Under the pieces are notes generated by a model, which saw nothing but the letters and a program-made list of their open reading frames with translations, did no database searches and was not told the origin of the DNA. Positions 1 to 9,900 of a stretch of 43,934 nucleotides of DNA are shown here, in pieces. Every line of letters starts with the position of its first letter. Position 1 is the first letter of the stretch. The translations under genes and the position numbers were made by a program. The DNA comes from Flavobacterium sp. (GTDB lineage Bacteria > Bacteroidota > Bacteroidia > Flavobacteriales > Flavobacteriaceae). Location of the stretch: NCBI RefSeq assembly GCF_004295795.1, contig NZ_SEBR01000033.1:1-43934 (forward strand), given 5' to 3'.

Positions 1-440
1 TTCGGCAGCTGCGCTGCCGCAGGCTTTGATTTTGATTCGTCGCCTGCCAGCGGGGCTTACTTTTGCCTCGCCGCAAAAGTAACAAAAAGGCTCGCGGCAC
101 GACCGATTTTGGCGACCTGACAGCCTTGCAAATTCCGCAAATGAAAGAACTCGCCGGAACCTTTTCTCGAAACGACTTTCTTTTTGGGTGGCTCAAACAA
201 CTTCCATTTGCGGGAATTTCCAAGACGTCAGGTGCCCGCCAAAACGCTCAAATGCCGGACTAATCGGAAAGTGTTTATTGACATTTTTCCTCCGCTTCGC
301 TTTGGAAAAATGTGTCTCCGAAACACCTTTTTTGTTTAGTCGCCAGAATCGTTTCCATAACGTCGTCACCGGAAACTTTTGGCTTCGAAAATTCTTGCTT
401 CGTAACTTTTTATCTTATCGTCTGAAAAAGAAGCGATGAT
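1..440. repeat. Dispersed composite repeat, copy 1 (cut by window edge)
   Basis: This stretch holds no convincing gene. Short open frames here have no family features and lie in sequence that recurs elsewhere in the window. Bases about 20-130 match 34280-34400 and 43415-43520: a core with ACTTTTGCC, a short spacer, then GCAAAAGTA and CAAAAAGGC, followed by a CGACCTGACAGCC box. Bases about 205-400 match the reverse complement of 34900-35075. The CCTGACAGCC box near 117 and the GACGTCAGG box near 225 are arms of a long imperfect inverted repeat. The left end of the element lies outside the window. Confidence 0.75.
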
Positions 441-787
441 TGCTTTTGATCGCGATGTGACGCTTTTTACCAAATTGTTTGCCATTACAACGTTTTCGGA
501 AACATTACAACACCACATCAAACAGCGTTTTCGCACTACTTTGACTTTGCGGAAACTCTCGTGATTGCTAGGGAGACGGCTGTAACACTACAATACTCGA
601 AAATTGCGGATTGTATGGTTTTTATATCAGTAAATCTCGAAAACGGTATTGCTTTACGACTATTTTTATCAGGAATGGAATTGTTGTGAACGACGCCATT
701 TCCCTGATTCCAAAAACGCCTTTATCGTTTGCGTACGCAATCTTCAGAATTTGCGTGTTTGGGTCGGACAAAATACCACTTGATTTA
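441..787 (+). promoter_or_regulatory. Upstream regulatory region of the giant adhesin gene
   Basis: A non-coding leader with a TGTATGG site at 612-618 and a -7-like TATTTTTA at 661-668, so the site begins 49 bp before the -7 element. A degenerate form of the distal operator may lie near 503-521, about 108 bp upstream of the proximal site. The same layout precedes the genes at 5179 and 17214. No clear -33 element was found. The open frame of the downstream gene extends up to 611, but that extension crosses the promoter and is probably untranslated. Confidence 0.5.
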
Positions 788-3700
788 ATGAACCTGACCA
801 AATCGCTTTTCGCCCTTCTACTTTTTTCGCTTTCGACGAATGCATTTTCCCAACTGGGATTTTGTCCCGGAAGCAAAGGCGAACCTATTTTCTTCGAGAA
901 TTTCGGAAACGGAACGACTTACGGACCGGCCTTGCCTACCGGAACGACGACTTATCCGTTCGTGACAGGCGCGCCAAACGACGGGCAATACACGTTGTTT
1001 TACCATTCAAGCATGTACACGACATGGCATTATTCGCTTGATCACACGCCAGATGTGACGAACGGCCCGAACGGGAAAATGCTGTTAATGAACGCCAACG
1101 CCACGACGTCAGGTGATTTTTATAGAAAAGTCGTCACCGGATTGTGCATCAACACGACTTTTGAGTTCTCGGCCTGGCTGATGAACGTCTACAACCCGAA
1201 TACCAACTACTGCGGAGCCGGACAAATTCCCATAAATGTGAGATTTGAGATTTGGAATGCAACCGAGACCGTGCTTTTGGGCTCGGGAAATACGGGAAAC
1301 ATTATGGGAACTCCCGCTCCAATCTGGCAACAATTCGCTTTGGTTTTCACTACGGCGAGCGAGACTTCGGTGGTTTTGAAAATGAAGAACAACGGTTTGG
1401 GCGGCTGCGGAAATGACCTTGCCATAGACGACATTTCGTTTAGCGCTTGCGGCGATCTGACCACGGTTTCGAGTCCATCGGTTGTGGGAAGTGCGTATTC
1501 CACTTGCAGCAATCCTGCATCTTTGCAACTCAATGCTTCGACGGCGAGCGCGATTCCGTATTTCTACCAATGGCAATCGAGTCTTGACAACACAATCTGG
1601 ACAGATATTCCGGGAGCAACTAACGCGACTTACACCACGCCAAACCTGACTTCGCAGACTTTTTACCGCGTTCGGGCGGCTCAGGATGCAGCGAATTTGT
1701 CGAGTAGTTTCTGCGCCAGCGTCTCCAATGTTTTTACGATTTCGTTTTTGCCGACTCCGACTGCGGCGACGAGCGATGGCGATCAGACGATTTGTAGCGG
1801 AGACGCAATTCCCACTTTGTCGGTTACGGCAAATGCTGGCGCGAATGTGAATTGGTACAGCGCGGCTTCGGGTGGCACTTTGCTGCAATCGAACAGCGCG
1901 ACTTATACGCCAACGGCCGCCGGAACTTTTTATGCCGAAACCTACGATTCGACCTCGAACTGCATCGCAAGTCCCAGAACGCCAGTTTCGCTTACGATAG
2001 TGACGTTGCCCGATGTGACGATTTCCGGAAACGCCTCGATCTGTAGCGGAAATTCGGCTACGATAAATTTCACAGGAACTCCGAACGCTGTGGTGACTTA
2101 TACTGTAAACAGCGGACCGAACCAGACGATTACCTTGAATGCATCCGGAATTGCCAGCATTACTGCATCGGCTTTGACCGCAAATACGATCTACACATTA
2201 GTAAGCGTCGCAACGGCGAACTCAAGCACTTGCATCCGAACCAAAAACGACTTTGTCACAATTACCGTAAATCCCGTCGCGACAGCTTCGATTTCGAGCG
2301 TTTCGAGTGTTTGCGCGGGAGGCGCGGTTACCATAAATTTCTCGGGAACGGCCAATGCCACCGTGACTTACAACGTGAATTCGGGTGCGAACCAGACGAT
2401 TGTGCTGACAAGTTCCGGAAATGCGGCAATCACGATTCCGAGTTTTACTGCCGATGCTACTTATAACCTTGTAAGCGTCAGTCTTGCAGGAAGTTGTCCG
2501 CAAACGCTTTCACAAGCTATCACGATTACAGCCGTTCCGATGCCGACTGCTTCGATAAGCGCGACTCCGGCGACAATCTGTTCCAACCAAACCAGCACAA
2601 TTGCGTTTACCGGAACGCCGAATGCCGTGGTGACTTATACTTTGAATGCGGGCGCGAACCAGACGATTACGTTGAACGCTTCGGGTTCGGCCACGCTTAC
2701 GACCGCCGCGAATTTGAACTCTAACCAGACTTACCAGCTTGTAAGCATTGTTTCTCCCGTTTTGAATTCTTGCGTTACGACTTTGTCCGCTTCGGCGACC
2801 GTGACCGTGAATCAGGTTGCGACCGCTTCAATTTCGTCGGTTTCTGCCGTTTGTTCGGGAAGTTCCGCAACCGTGAATTTTGTCGGAACGGCCAATGCTG
2901 TCGTGACTTATTCGGTGAATTCGGGCGCGAATCAGAATATTACCTTGAATGCATCGGGCAACGCCAGTATCTCGATTCCGAATATCACATCGGCCACGAC
3001 CGTAAATCTTGTGCAAGCCACACTGAACGGCGTTTGTGCGCAAAGCCTTTCGCAATCCATTACGATCAATTCTGTTCCTATGCCGACTGCTTCGATCAAC
3101 GCGAATCCTTTGACGATTTGTGCCAACCAGAACAGCACGATCAATTTTGTGGGAACGCCGAATGCCGTGATTACTTACAAAGTTGGCAGCGGCGCGAACC
3201 AAACCATTGCGCTGAATGCGTCCGGAACGGCTAGTTTTACGACTTCCGGCCTGACTTCGAATACAACTTACTCGCTTGTCAGCGTCGCCTCGCCGACTTT
3301 GACTACTTGCGTGACCAATTTGAATGGCGCCGTGACCGTTGCGGTAAATAGTTTGCCTACCGCTTCGGTTTCGGTCCTTTCTCCTGTTTGTTACGGCAGC
3401 GCGGCAACCGTGAATTTCACCGGAACTGCCAATGCAACAATCACTTACACTATAAACGCGGGTGCAAATCAAACGGTTGCGCTGAATGCTACGGGCAATG
3501 CTTCGGTTGTGGTCCCGAATGTTACGTCCGCGTTGATTTTTACGCTTACGAATGTTGTTTCGGCTGGCGCCAATCCTTGTAGCAATGCGCTTTCGCAGTC
3601 GGTTACTGTTTCGACTTATCCGATGTTGCAAGCTGCGATCAGTGCGAATCCTACGGCGATTTGTTCGGGACAAACCAGTACGGTTTCTTTTGTCGGGACA

Positions 3701-4882
3701 CCAAATTCGGTTGTGACTTATACCGTAAATGGCGGAAGTAATCAGACTATCAACCTCAACGCATCCGGAAGTGCTTCGTTGGTTACGAGCGGTTTGTCGG
3801 CGAACGCCACTTACCAATTGGTTGACGTCGCTTTGGCCGGAACGAGCTGCAATCTCGCGGTTTCAGGTTCGGCATCGATAACCATTACTCCTACGCCGAT
3901 CGCGACTTTCACCGGAAATTTGAGTTACTGCGATGGCGATTCGGTTGCGATCAATTTATCGTCTACTGTTGCGGGAACGATTTTTAGTTGGACGGCGAGC
4001 CAAAACGGGACTTCGGGCGCGAATTCGGGCACCGGAAATACGATTACAGATACGTTGACTTTGACCGGAACCTCAGTTGGGACTGCGACCTACACGGTGA
4101 TTCCGGTTTACAACGGTTGTGCTGGAAGTCCCGTGAATATTGTCGTTACGGTGAATCCTTTGCCGATTCCCGCGATTGCCGATGGCGTGATTTGTACCAC
4201 GAGTGCCGCTCCGCCGGCGAGCCAGTTTTATACTTTGGACACGAACTTGAGCGCCGCGACTCATACTTTCCAGTGGTTTTTTGGAAGCAATCCTATTCCG
4301 GGCGCTTTTGGAAGTACTTACAATGCGACGCAAATCGGTACCTATTCTGTAATTGCCACGAATAGCGCGGGTTGCGTTTCGAATTTGGTGAGTGCGAACG
4401 TGAGCGAAATGTCTCAGGGCGAGAGTTTGGTTTTGCAGCAATCGGCGGCTTTTAGCGACAATCCTTCGGTGACCGTTACGGTTGTTGGCGGAACGGGTCC
4501 GTTTTTGTATCAGCTTGACAACCAAAATTTCCAATCTTCAAATACATTCAATGACATTCCGGCGGGCACGCACACGATTACTGTCATCGATGAAACTTGT
4601 ACGAATCTTACGACGACTTTCTCGATCATCGATTATCCGAAATATTTCACGCCGAATGGCGACGGCTACAACGACACCTGGAATATCAAAGGTTTGAGTT
4701 CGGATGTGTTCATTTATGACCGATACGGAAAACTTGTCAAACAGATCAGCACGAACGGAACAGGTTGGGACGGAACCTACAACGGAAGCCAATTGCCATC
4801 GACCGATTACTGGTTTACCATCGATTATTCGGAGCTTGGAAAAACCAAAACATTCAGAGCGCATTTCACGTTGAAACGCTGA
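788..4882 (+). CDS. Giant T9SS type B secreted repeat protein (adhesin-like)
   Basis: A 1364-residue secreted protein. I chose the ATG at 788 because it gives a clean 22-residue signal peptide (MNLTKSLFALLLFSLSTNAFSQ region); the longer frame from 611 adds 59 residues unlike a signal and crosses the likely promoter. Residues about 23-220 form a cysteine-bearing beta-rich, possibly carbohydrate-binding domain. Two Ig-like segments follow. Residues about 411-1034 hold seven copies of an 81-84-residue unit with a GTPNAVVTY or GTANATVTY core and an NQTI..NASG strand. The last 80 residues (YFTPNGDGYNDTW onward) are a gliding-motility-type T9SS type B sorting domain, so the protein should cross the outer membrane and be surface-attached or released. 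It opens a glucan-use cluster and carries the cluster's shared promoter motif, so polysaccharide or surface adhesion is likely. The exact ligand is unknown. Confidence 0.9.
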   Translation: MNLTKSLFALLLFSLSTNAFSQLGFCPGSKGEPIFFENFGNGTTYGPALPTGTTTYPFVTGAPNDGQYTLFYHSSMYTTWHYSLDHTPDVTNGPNGKMLLMNANATTSGDFYRKVVTGLCINTTFEFSAWLMNVYNPNTNYCGAGQIPINVRFEIWNATETVLLGSGNTGNIMGTPAPIWQQFALVFTTASETSVVLKMKNNGLGGCGNDLAIDDISFSACGDLTTVSSPSVVGSAYSTCSNPASLQLNASTASAIPYFYQWQSSLDNTIWTDIPGATNATYTTPNLTSQTFYRVRAAQDAANLSSSFCASVSNVFTISFLPTPTAATSDGDQTICSGDAIPTLSVTANAGANVNWYSAASGGTLLQSNSATYTPTAAGTFYAETYDSTSNCIASPRTPVSLTIVTLPDVTISGNASICSGNSATINFTGTPNAVVTYTVNSGPNQTITLNASGIASITASALTANTIYTLVSVATANSSTCIRTKNDFVTITVNPVATASISSVSSVCAGGAVTINFSGTANATVTYNVNSGANQTIVLTSSGNAAITIPSFTADATYNLVSVSLAGSCPQTLSQAITITAVPMPTASISATPATICSNQTSTIAFTGTPNAVVTYTLNAGANQTITLNASGSATLTTAANLNSNQTYQLVSIVSPVLNSCVTTLSASATVTVNQVATASISSVSAVCSGSSATVNFVGTANAVVTYSVNSGANQNITLNASGNASISIPNITSATTVNLVQATLNGVCAQSLSQSITINSVPMPTASINANPLTICANQNSTINFVGTPNAVITYKVGSGANQTIALNASGTASFTTSGLTSNTTYSLVSVASPTLTTCVTNLNGAVTVAVNSLPTASVSVLSPVCYGSAATVNFTGTANATITYTINAGANQTVALNATGNASVVVPNVTSALIFTLTNVVSAGANPCSNALSQSVTVSTYPMLQAAISANPTAICSGQTSTVSFVGTPNSVVTYTVNGGSNQTINLNASGSASLVTSGLSANATYQLVDVALAGTSCNLAVSGSASITITPTPIATFTGNLSYCDGDSVAINLSSTVAGTIFSWTASQNGTSGANSGTGNTITDTLTLTGTSVGTATYTVIPVYNGCAGSPVNIVVTVNPLPIPAIADGVICTTSAAPPASQFYTLDTNLSAATHTFQWFFGSNPIPGAFGSTYNATQIGTYSVIATNSAGCVSNLVSANVSEMSQGESLVLQQSAAFSDNPSVTVTVVGGTGPFLYQLDNQNFQSSNTFNDIPAGTHTITVIDETCTNLTTTFSIIDYPKYFTPNGDGYNDTWNIKGLSSDVFIYDRYGKLVKQISTNGTGWDGTYNGSQLPSTDYWFTIDYSELGKTKTFRAHFTLKR

Positions 4883-5178
4883 TTTGCGCCACCACATCAT
4901 ATTGCCGCTTTTTCGAGGTTCTCAGCGGCCTTGAAACACGTTCTGAAATCGTTATAGTTCGTAAATCAGATACAAAAACCTATACAACAACCATACAACA
5001 TTGTTATCGCTTGATTCGGAAGCTTTCGTTAACCTCTTGTTTTTAGCCGTTTGTCGGTGAAATATGCGAATTCGGCATTTTTTGGCTGTATAGTTTTATT
5101 ATCCTACAATTACAGATTGTTTAAATATGTTATTCTCTATTTTAGCATCCGACAAATTAATTCCTAAAAATGTGTGAT
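4883..5178 (+). promoter_or_regulatory. Intergenic promoter with paired activator sites
   Basis: A distal site at 4980-4998 contains CTATACA (4980) and CCATACA (4991), a direct repeat offset by 11 bp. A proximal inverted TGTATAG lies at 5087-5093. A good Bacteroidota promoter follows: TTG at 5117-5119, an 18-bp spacer and TATTTTAG at 5138-5145. The proximal site starts 51 bp before the -7 element. A GCCGC/GCGGC stem just after the upstream stop (about 4913-4935) lacks a T-run and is a poor terminator. No gene is present. Confidence 0.65.
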
Positions 5179-6762
5179 ATGAAGAAAATTACTTTTCTAC
5201 TATTATTAACTGTGTTCGGTTTTGGGTTCGCTTATGCACAACCTACAACCGGCGCTCCTACCCCTACAAATGCAGCTGTTGATGTGATTTCGATTTATGG
5301 GGATACTTTCACGAGTGTGGCCACGAATTACGATCCGAATTGGGGACAAACAGGTTTTGGCCAAGTGAATCCGGCATTCGCTGTAACTGGCGGAACCGTA
5401 CTTGCCTATCCAAACTTCAACTATCAAGGAACTTTATTGACGACGCAAAATGCATCCGGAATGGAGTATTTGCACATAGACGTTTGGACTTCCACTGCAA
5501 CGAATCTTAGAGTTTCTCCAATCAACAACGGCACAGGCGCATCTGAAGTCTTGGTAGAAGTGCCCTTGGTACAAGGCGGCTGGAGCAGCGTCAACCTTCC
5601 GAAAAGCGCTTTCACGGGAATGACCTGGGATGCGGTTTTCCAAATCAAGTTCGACGGAGCCGCTGGTGTAACGCCATCTACGATCTACCTCGACAACGTC
5701 TATTTCTGGAAAACGGCGACTCCTACGGGTTCTGACGCTTCATTGGCCGATTTGAAAATCGACGGCACGACAATTCCGGGATTTGTTTCTTCGGTGAACA
5801 CTTACACTTACGAACTTGTCGTCGGTACGACTGCAGTTCCGCAAATCACTTCGGCGACGACTACAGATGCTGGCGCGACAGTTACGACTACGACCCAAGC
5901 TTCCGGCATTCCGGGATCGGCTACGGTTTTGGCGACTTCTCAAAACGGAAGCGTGACGAAGACTTACACGGTGAATTTCGTAGCGACTTTCCCTAACCAA
6001 TCGCCTACGAATGTAACGCCGAATACAGAAGTTCTGAACATTTACAGCGACACTCCGGGTTACACGAACAATTGGGTTCCTGAATATGACTTCGGATCTT
6101 TCTCTTCGAAACCAGACTTGGATCCGACAGCTGGCGTGAACGAAGCGATCAAGATGAATTTCGCCGTTGCCGGATATGGCCAAGGCAGACAGACCGTAAC
6201 CGATATTTCTGCTTACCAGTGGGTGCACTTCGATTATTTCGCCGACCAGAATTCGAACGAGATCAGATTCATCCTTATCGGAAACAACAACGGTGCGGTA
6301 AACGAATATGTTTACGAATTGACAACGGCCGGAAGCAACGGAACGCTTGTGAAAGGTTCTTGGCAAAGTGTGAGCCTTCCGCTTTCCTTCTTTACCGGAA
6401 TCGGGTTCAACAAGGCCAATTTCTTCCAGTATAAACTGGGAACGACTTCAAACCTCGTGTCTCAAATCGTTTATTTCGACAACATTTATTTCTCTGTGAA
6501 TCAACCTGTTCTTAAGACTGGCGATTTTGCAAAGGCGACTTTCTTGGTTTATCCGAACCCGACCAACAACCAGTGGAACGTTACGTCAACGCAGACTATC
6601 ACTGCTGTAAGTGTGTTCGACGTTACCGGAAAACAGATCAAAGCCGTAAAGGCGAATGACCTTAGTGTCGCTATCGATGCATCGGATTTGTCTAACGGAA
6701 TTTACTTCGCGAACGTGTTGACCGAAAACGGCAGCAAAACCGTGAAACTCGTCAAGAACTAA
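5179..6762 (+). CDS. T9SS type A secreted protein with two CBM-like modules
   Basis: A 527-residue protein. The ATG at 5179 gives the signal peptide MKKITFLLLLTVFGFGFAYA; an ATG nine bases upstream is possible but adds only MCD. Residues about 23-179 and 273-444 are two copies of a beta-rich module found eight times in this cluster. Its hallmarks are DVISIYGD near the start, an LHIDVW strand, a W.SVNLP strand and a terminal YLDNVYFW. Between them (about 184-270) lies a cadherin-like beta-sandwich of the type starting LADLKIDGTTI. The C-terminus (YPNPTNNQWN to TVKLVKN) is a Por-type T9SS type A sorting domain. I infer glycan binding at the cell surface; there is no catalytic motif. It is followed by a strong terminator and has its own promoter, so it may be monocistronic and highly expressed. 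Confidence 0.9.
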   Translation: MKKITFLLLLTVFGFGFAYAQPTTGAPTPTNAAVDVISIYGDTFTSVATNYDPNWGQTGFGQVNPAFAVTGGTVLAYPNFNYQGTLLTTQNASGMEYLHIDVWTSTATNLRVSPINNGTGASEVLVEVPLVQGGWSSVNLPKSAFTGMTWDAVFQIKFDGAAGVTPSTIYLDNVYFWKTATPTGSDASLADLKIDGTTIPGFVSSVNTYTYELVVGTTAVPQITSATTTDAGATVTTTTQASGIPGSATVLATSQNGSVTKTYTVNFVATFPNQSPTNVTPNTEVLNIYSDTPGYTNNWVPEYDFGSFSSKPDLDPTAGVNEAIKMNFAVAGYGQGRQTVTDISAYQWVHFDYFADQNSNEIRFILIGNNNGAVNEYVYELTTAGSNGTLVKGSWQSVSLPLSFFTGIGFNKANFFQYKLGTTSNLVSQIVYFDNIYFSVNQPVLKTGDFAKATFLVYPNPTNNQWNVTSTQTITAVSVFDVTGKQIKAVKANDLSVAIDASDLSNGIYFANVLTENGSKTVKLVKN

Positions 6763-6774
6763 TATTTAATTTCT

Positions 6775-6817
6775 AAACCCGACTGTCCTTTTTTTTAGGC
6801 CGTCGGGTTTCTTTTTC
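6775..6817 (+). terminator. Rho-independent terminator
   Basis: Inverted repeat AAACCCGAC / GTCGGGTTT around a T-rich loop, followed by CTTTTTCC. It lies 13 bases after the stop at 6762. Confidence 0.8.
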
Positions 6818-6970
6818 CTTTTCCTCGAAAACGATTTAGTTTTTAGGAGAACACCACCTTCTTTGCCGCTTTTGCCCCTTGGCAGCATTGGAAATCAGTT
6901 ACGAAAATACCAAATCACGACGGGAAACCTACGCCCGCAGATTTAACTGAACAAACCAATTTTAACCCTT

Positions 6971-9900
6971 ATGAAAACAATCAAGAACCTAATGTTCCTG
7001 CTGCTACTCGTGGCCGCAAACATTACCGGATTTGCCCAGAACACGCAATGCGCGGGCACATCCACAGAGCTTGCCCAAGGCGGCGGACTGCCGGAATACC
7101 GGTATTTGTTCACGACTTCTGGCACAGACGTCATCGTGGAGTTCGAGGTCTTGAGTCCGCTTACCGGACTTGTGGCTTATGCTCACACGGAAAATCCGAA
7201 TTTTGTAGAGACGCAAATGCAGCAAGTTGGCGGCTCTCAAGTATTCCGACGCACCTTCACCGGACAGGCGAACGGCGCGACTTTCAAAGTATCGGCTAAA
7301 TTCGCATGGGCAGCCGGCGGATTCGCGATCACGAAACAATTCACATACACGGTAGGAAACGCGTGCAGCGGCGGACTTCCAGCACCGACTTTGGGTACTT
7401 TTACGGTTCCTGCAAAACAACTTGGAGATGCACCTTTCGCGTTGACCGCTCCAACTTCAAACAGCGCCGGCGCTTTCACTTACACGAGCAGCAATACTGC
7501 CGTGGCAACGATCAGCGGAAACATGGTAACTGTCGTAGGCGGCGGAACTTCGACTATCACGGCTACACAAGCCGCGACTTCAAGCTATTCTTCGGCAACT
7601 GCGAACGCTTCTTTGGTCGTGACTGTTGCCGCGACGACTCCAACGGCCGGACCTGCGACTCCGCCTGCGAGAAATCCTTGGGATGTTTTGTCACAATACG
7701 GATCGGCTTATACCAATCAGGCTGGCGTCGGATTCTTTGATTTCGGCGGAAGCACGATCGTGGGCGATGTGACTTTGGCAGACAATTCCATCGTAAAAAA
7801 ATACACGAACCACAGTTATTCCGGAATTTCCACGAATGGCGCGCAAAACCTGAATGTTTCGGCAATGACGCATTTGCACATCGATGTTTGGTCGCCTGAT
7901 TTCGCTTCTTTCAAGATCAAATTGGAAGCCGCAAACGGAAGCGCCGTAGAATTGGAAGTTCCGGGCAACAAAGCTCAGGGAACTTGGAACTCTTACAACA
8001 TTCCGCTTAGCAACTACGCGGGCGTTGATTTGGCGAATCTGAAATATATTGTTCCGGTGACTTTCAATCCGAACAACACGACTTTGTATATTACGAACGT
8101 CTATTTCTACAGACCTGCAACTTCAAATCCTCCAACTTTGGGAACTTTTAGCGTTCCCGCGAAAAACCTTGGAGACGCCGCTTTTGCGTTGACGCCACCA
8201 ACTTCCAACAGCACGGGAGCGTTCACTTACACAAGCAGCAACACGAACGTGGCGACGATTTCGGGAAATATGGTGACGATCACCGGAGCCGGAAATTCGA
8301 CAATCACTGCGACACAAGCAGCTGCCGGAGGTTTTGGTTCGGGAACGGCCAGTGCGACTTTTGTCGTGAATGTTCCGCCGCCGCCTGCCGCTCCTACGCA
8401 ACCTGCGAGAAACGCCAATGACGTGATCTCTATTTTTGCGGGCGCTTACGCAGATATCGCCGGAACCGATTTCAACCCGAATTGGGGACAAGCCGGAAAT
8501 CATCCAGCCAACATGACCACGCCTTCTTACGGTGGCGACGCTGTGAAACAGTATCAGAATTCGGCTGCTTACCAAGGCACGAGAATCGGTCAGGACATCA
8601 ATGTGAGTGTCATCAACAAACTTCACGTTGACATTTATTCTCCGTCTATGACCTCGATGCAATTGTTCCTGATCAAGACCACCGGCGGTACTTTCGAGAC
8701 ATCGGTTACGATTCCGCTTACGCCAGGACAATGGACAAGCGTGAACCTTGACGTGAATGGGACAACTTTCCCAGGGTTGGATCTTACGCAAATCAGGGAA
8801 ATCAAATACGCAGAATTCAAGATCGGAAACGCGGTCGTGACCAACCAGATTTTCGCCATTGACAACTTCTACTTCTACAAAGACACAGCCACGCCTCCAA
8901 CTTTGGGCACTTTCACGGTTGCCGCACACGTTTTGGGCGACGCGCCTTTCGCTTTGACAGCGCCAACGTCCAACAGCGCCGGAGCTTTCACTTACACAAG
9001 CAGCAATACTTCGGTGGCGACAATTTCGGGCAACACGGTTACGATCGTGGGCGCCGGAACTTCTACCATCACGGCGACTCAGGCAGCAAACGGAATTTAT
9101 TCTTCCGCAAGCGCTACGGCAACTTTGACGGTGACTGTTCCGCCGTTGACTACGCCCGCTCCAACGCCTCCGGCCAGAAACGAATGGGACGTGATTTCTT
9201 TGTACAGCAACGCTTATGCGACTTCATCTGCTCCGGTTTGGCAAAATCAGGCATCGACCACAGACGAGCAATTGCAAGGAAACGACACTAAGAAAATGAG
9301 CAATTTCCTTATCGAGATCGTGACTTTCGCTCCGACGAATTTGACGAACATGACGATGTTGCACCTCGATGTTTATTCGGAAGATTGTACAGGAATGAAC
9401 ATTTGGTTGCTAAACAACGGCGACAGAAATGCCCAGTTCACGCTGCTTCCTAACCAATGGAACAGCATCAACATTCCGATGTCGACTTACCTCAACGCCG
9501 GATTGAACCTGAACGGCGTGAGCCTTTTGAAGTTGGAAAGCTTGAACGGTGGCGGGAAAACGGTTTTTGTGGACAACATCTATTTCTATCGTCCGGCGAC
9601 TGCTTTGCCTCCAACTTTGGCTGATTTCACTATTCCGGCGAAGAATTTCGGTGATCCGGATTTCACTTTGACAGCTCCAACCTCAAACAGCAACGGCGCT
9701 TTCACTTACACAAGCAGCAACACGAACGTCGCGACGATTTCAGGAAACACGGTTCATATCGTAGCGCCTGGAACTTCAACGATCACGGCTACGCAAGCGG
9801 CTTCGGGAAGTTATGGAACGGCTAGCATCACGGCTACTTTAAACGTGGCTTATCCGGCTCCGACCGCATCTCCAATTCCTGCCGCAAGGACGGCTGACAG

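Noticed and set aside
63..439. Two small open frames at the window start
   Set aside because: They lie in the dispersed repeat, and equivalent frames in the other copies are not conserved as protein.
2020..3890. Regular repeats that could suggest a CRISPR array
   Set aside because: The ~245-bp period is in frame with a continuous open reading frame and encodes similar protein repeats; no short identical repeats with unique spacers are present.
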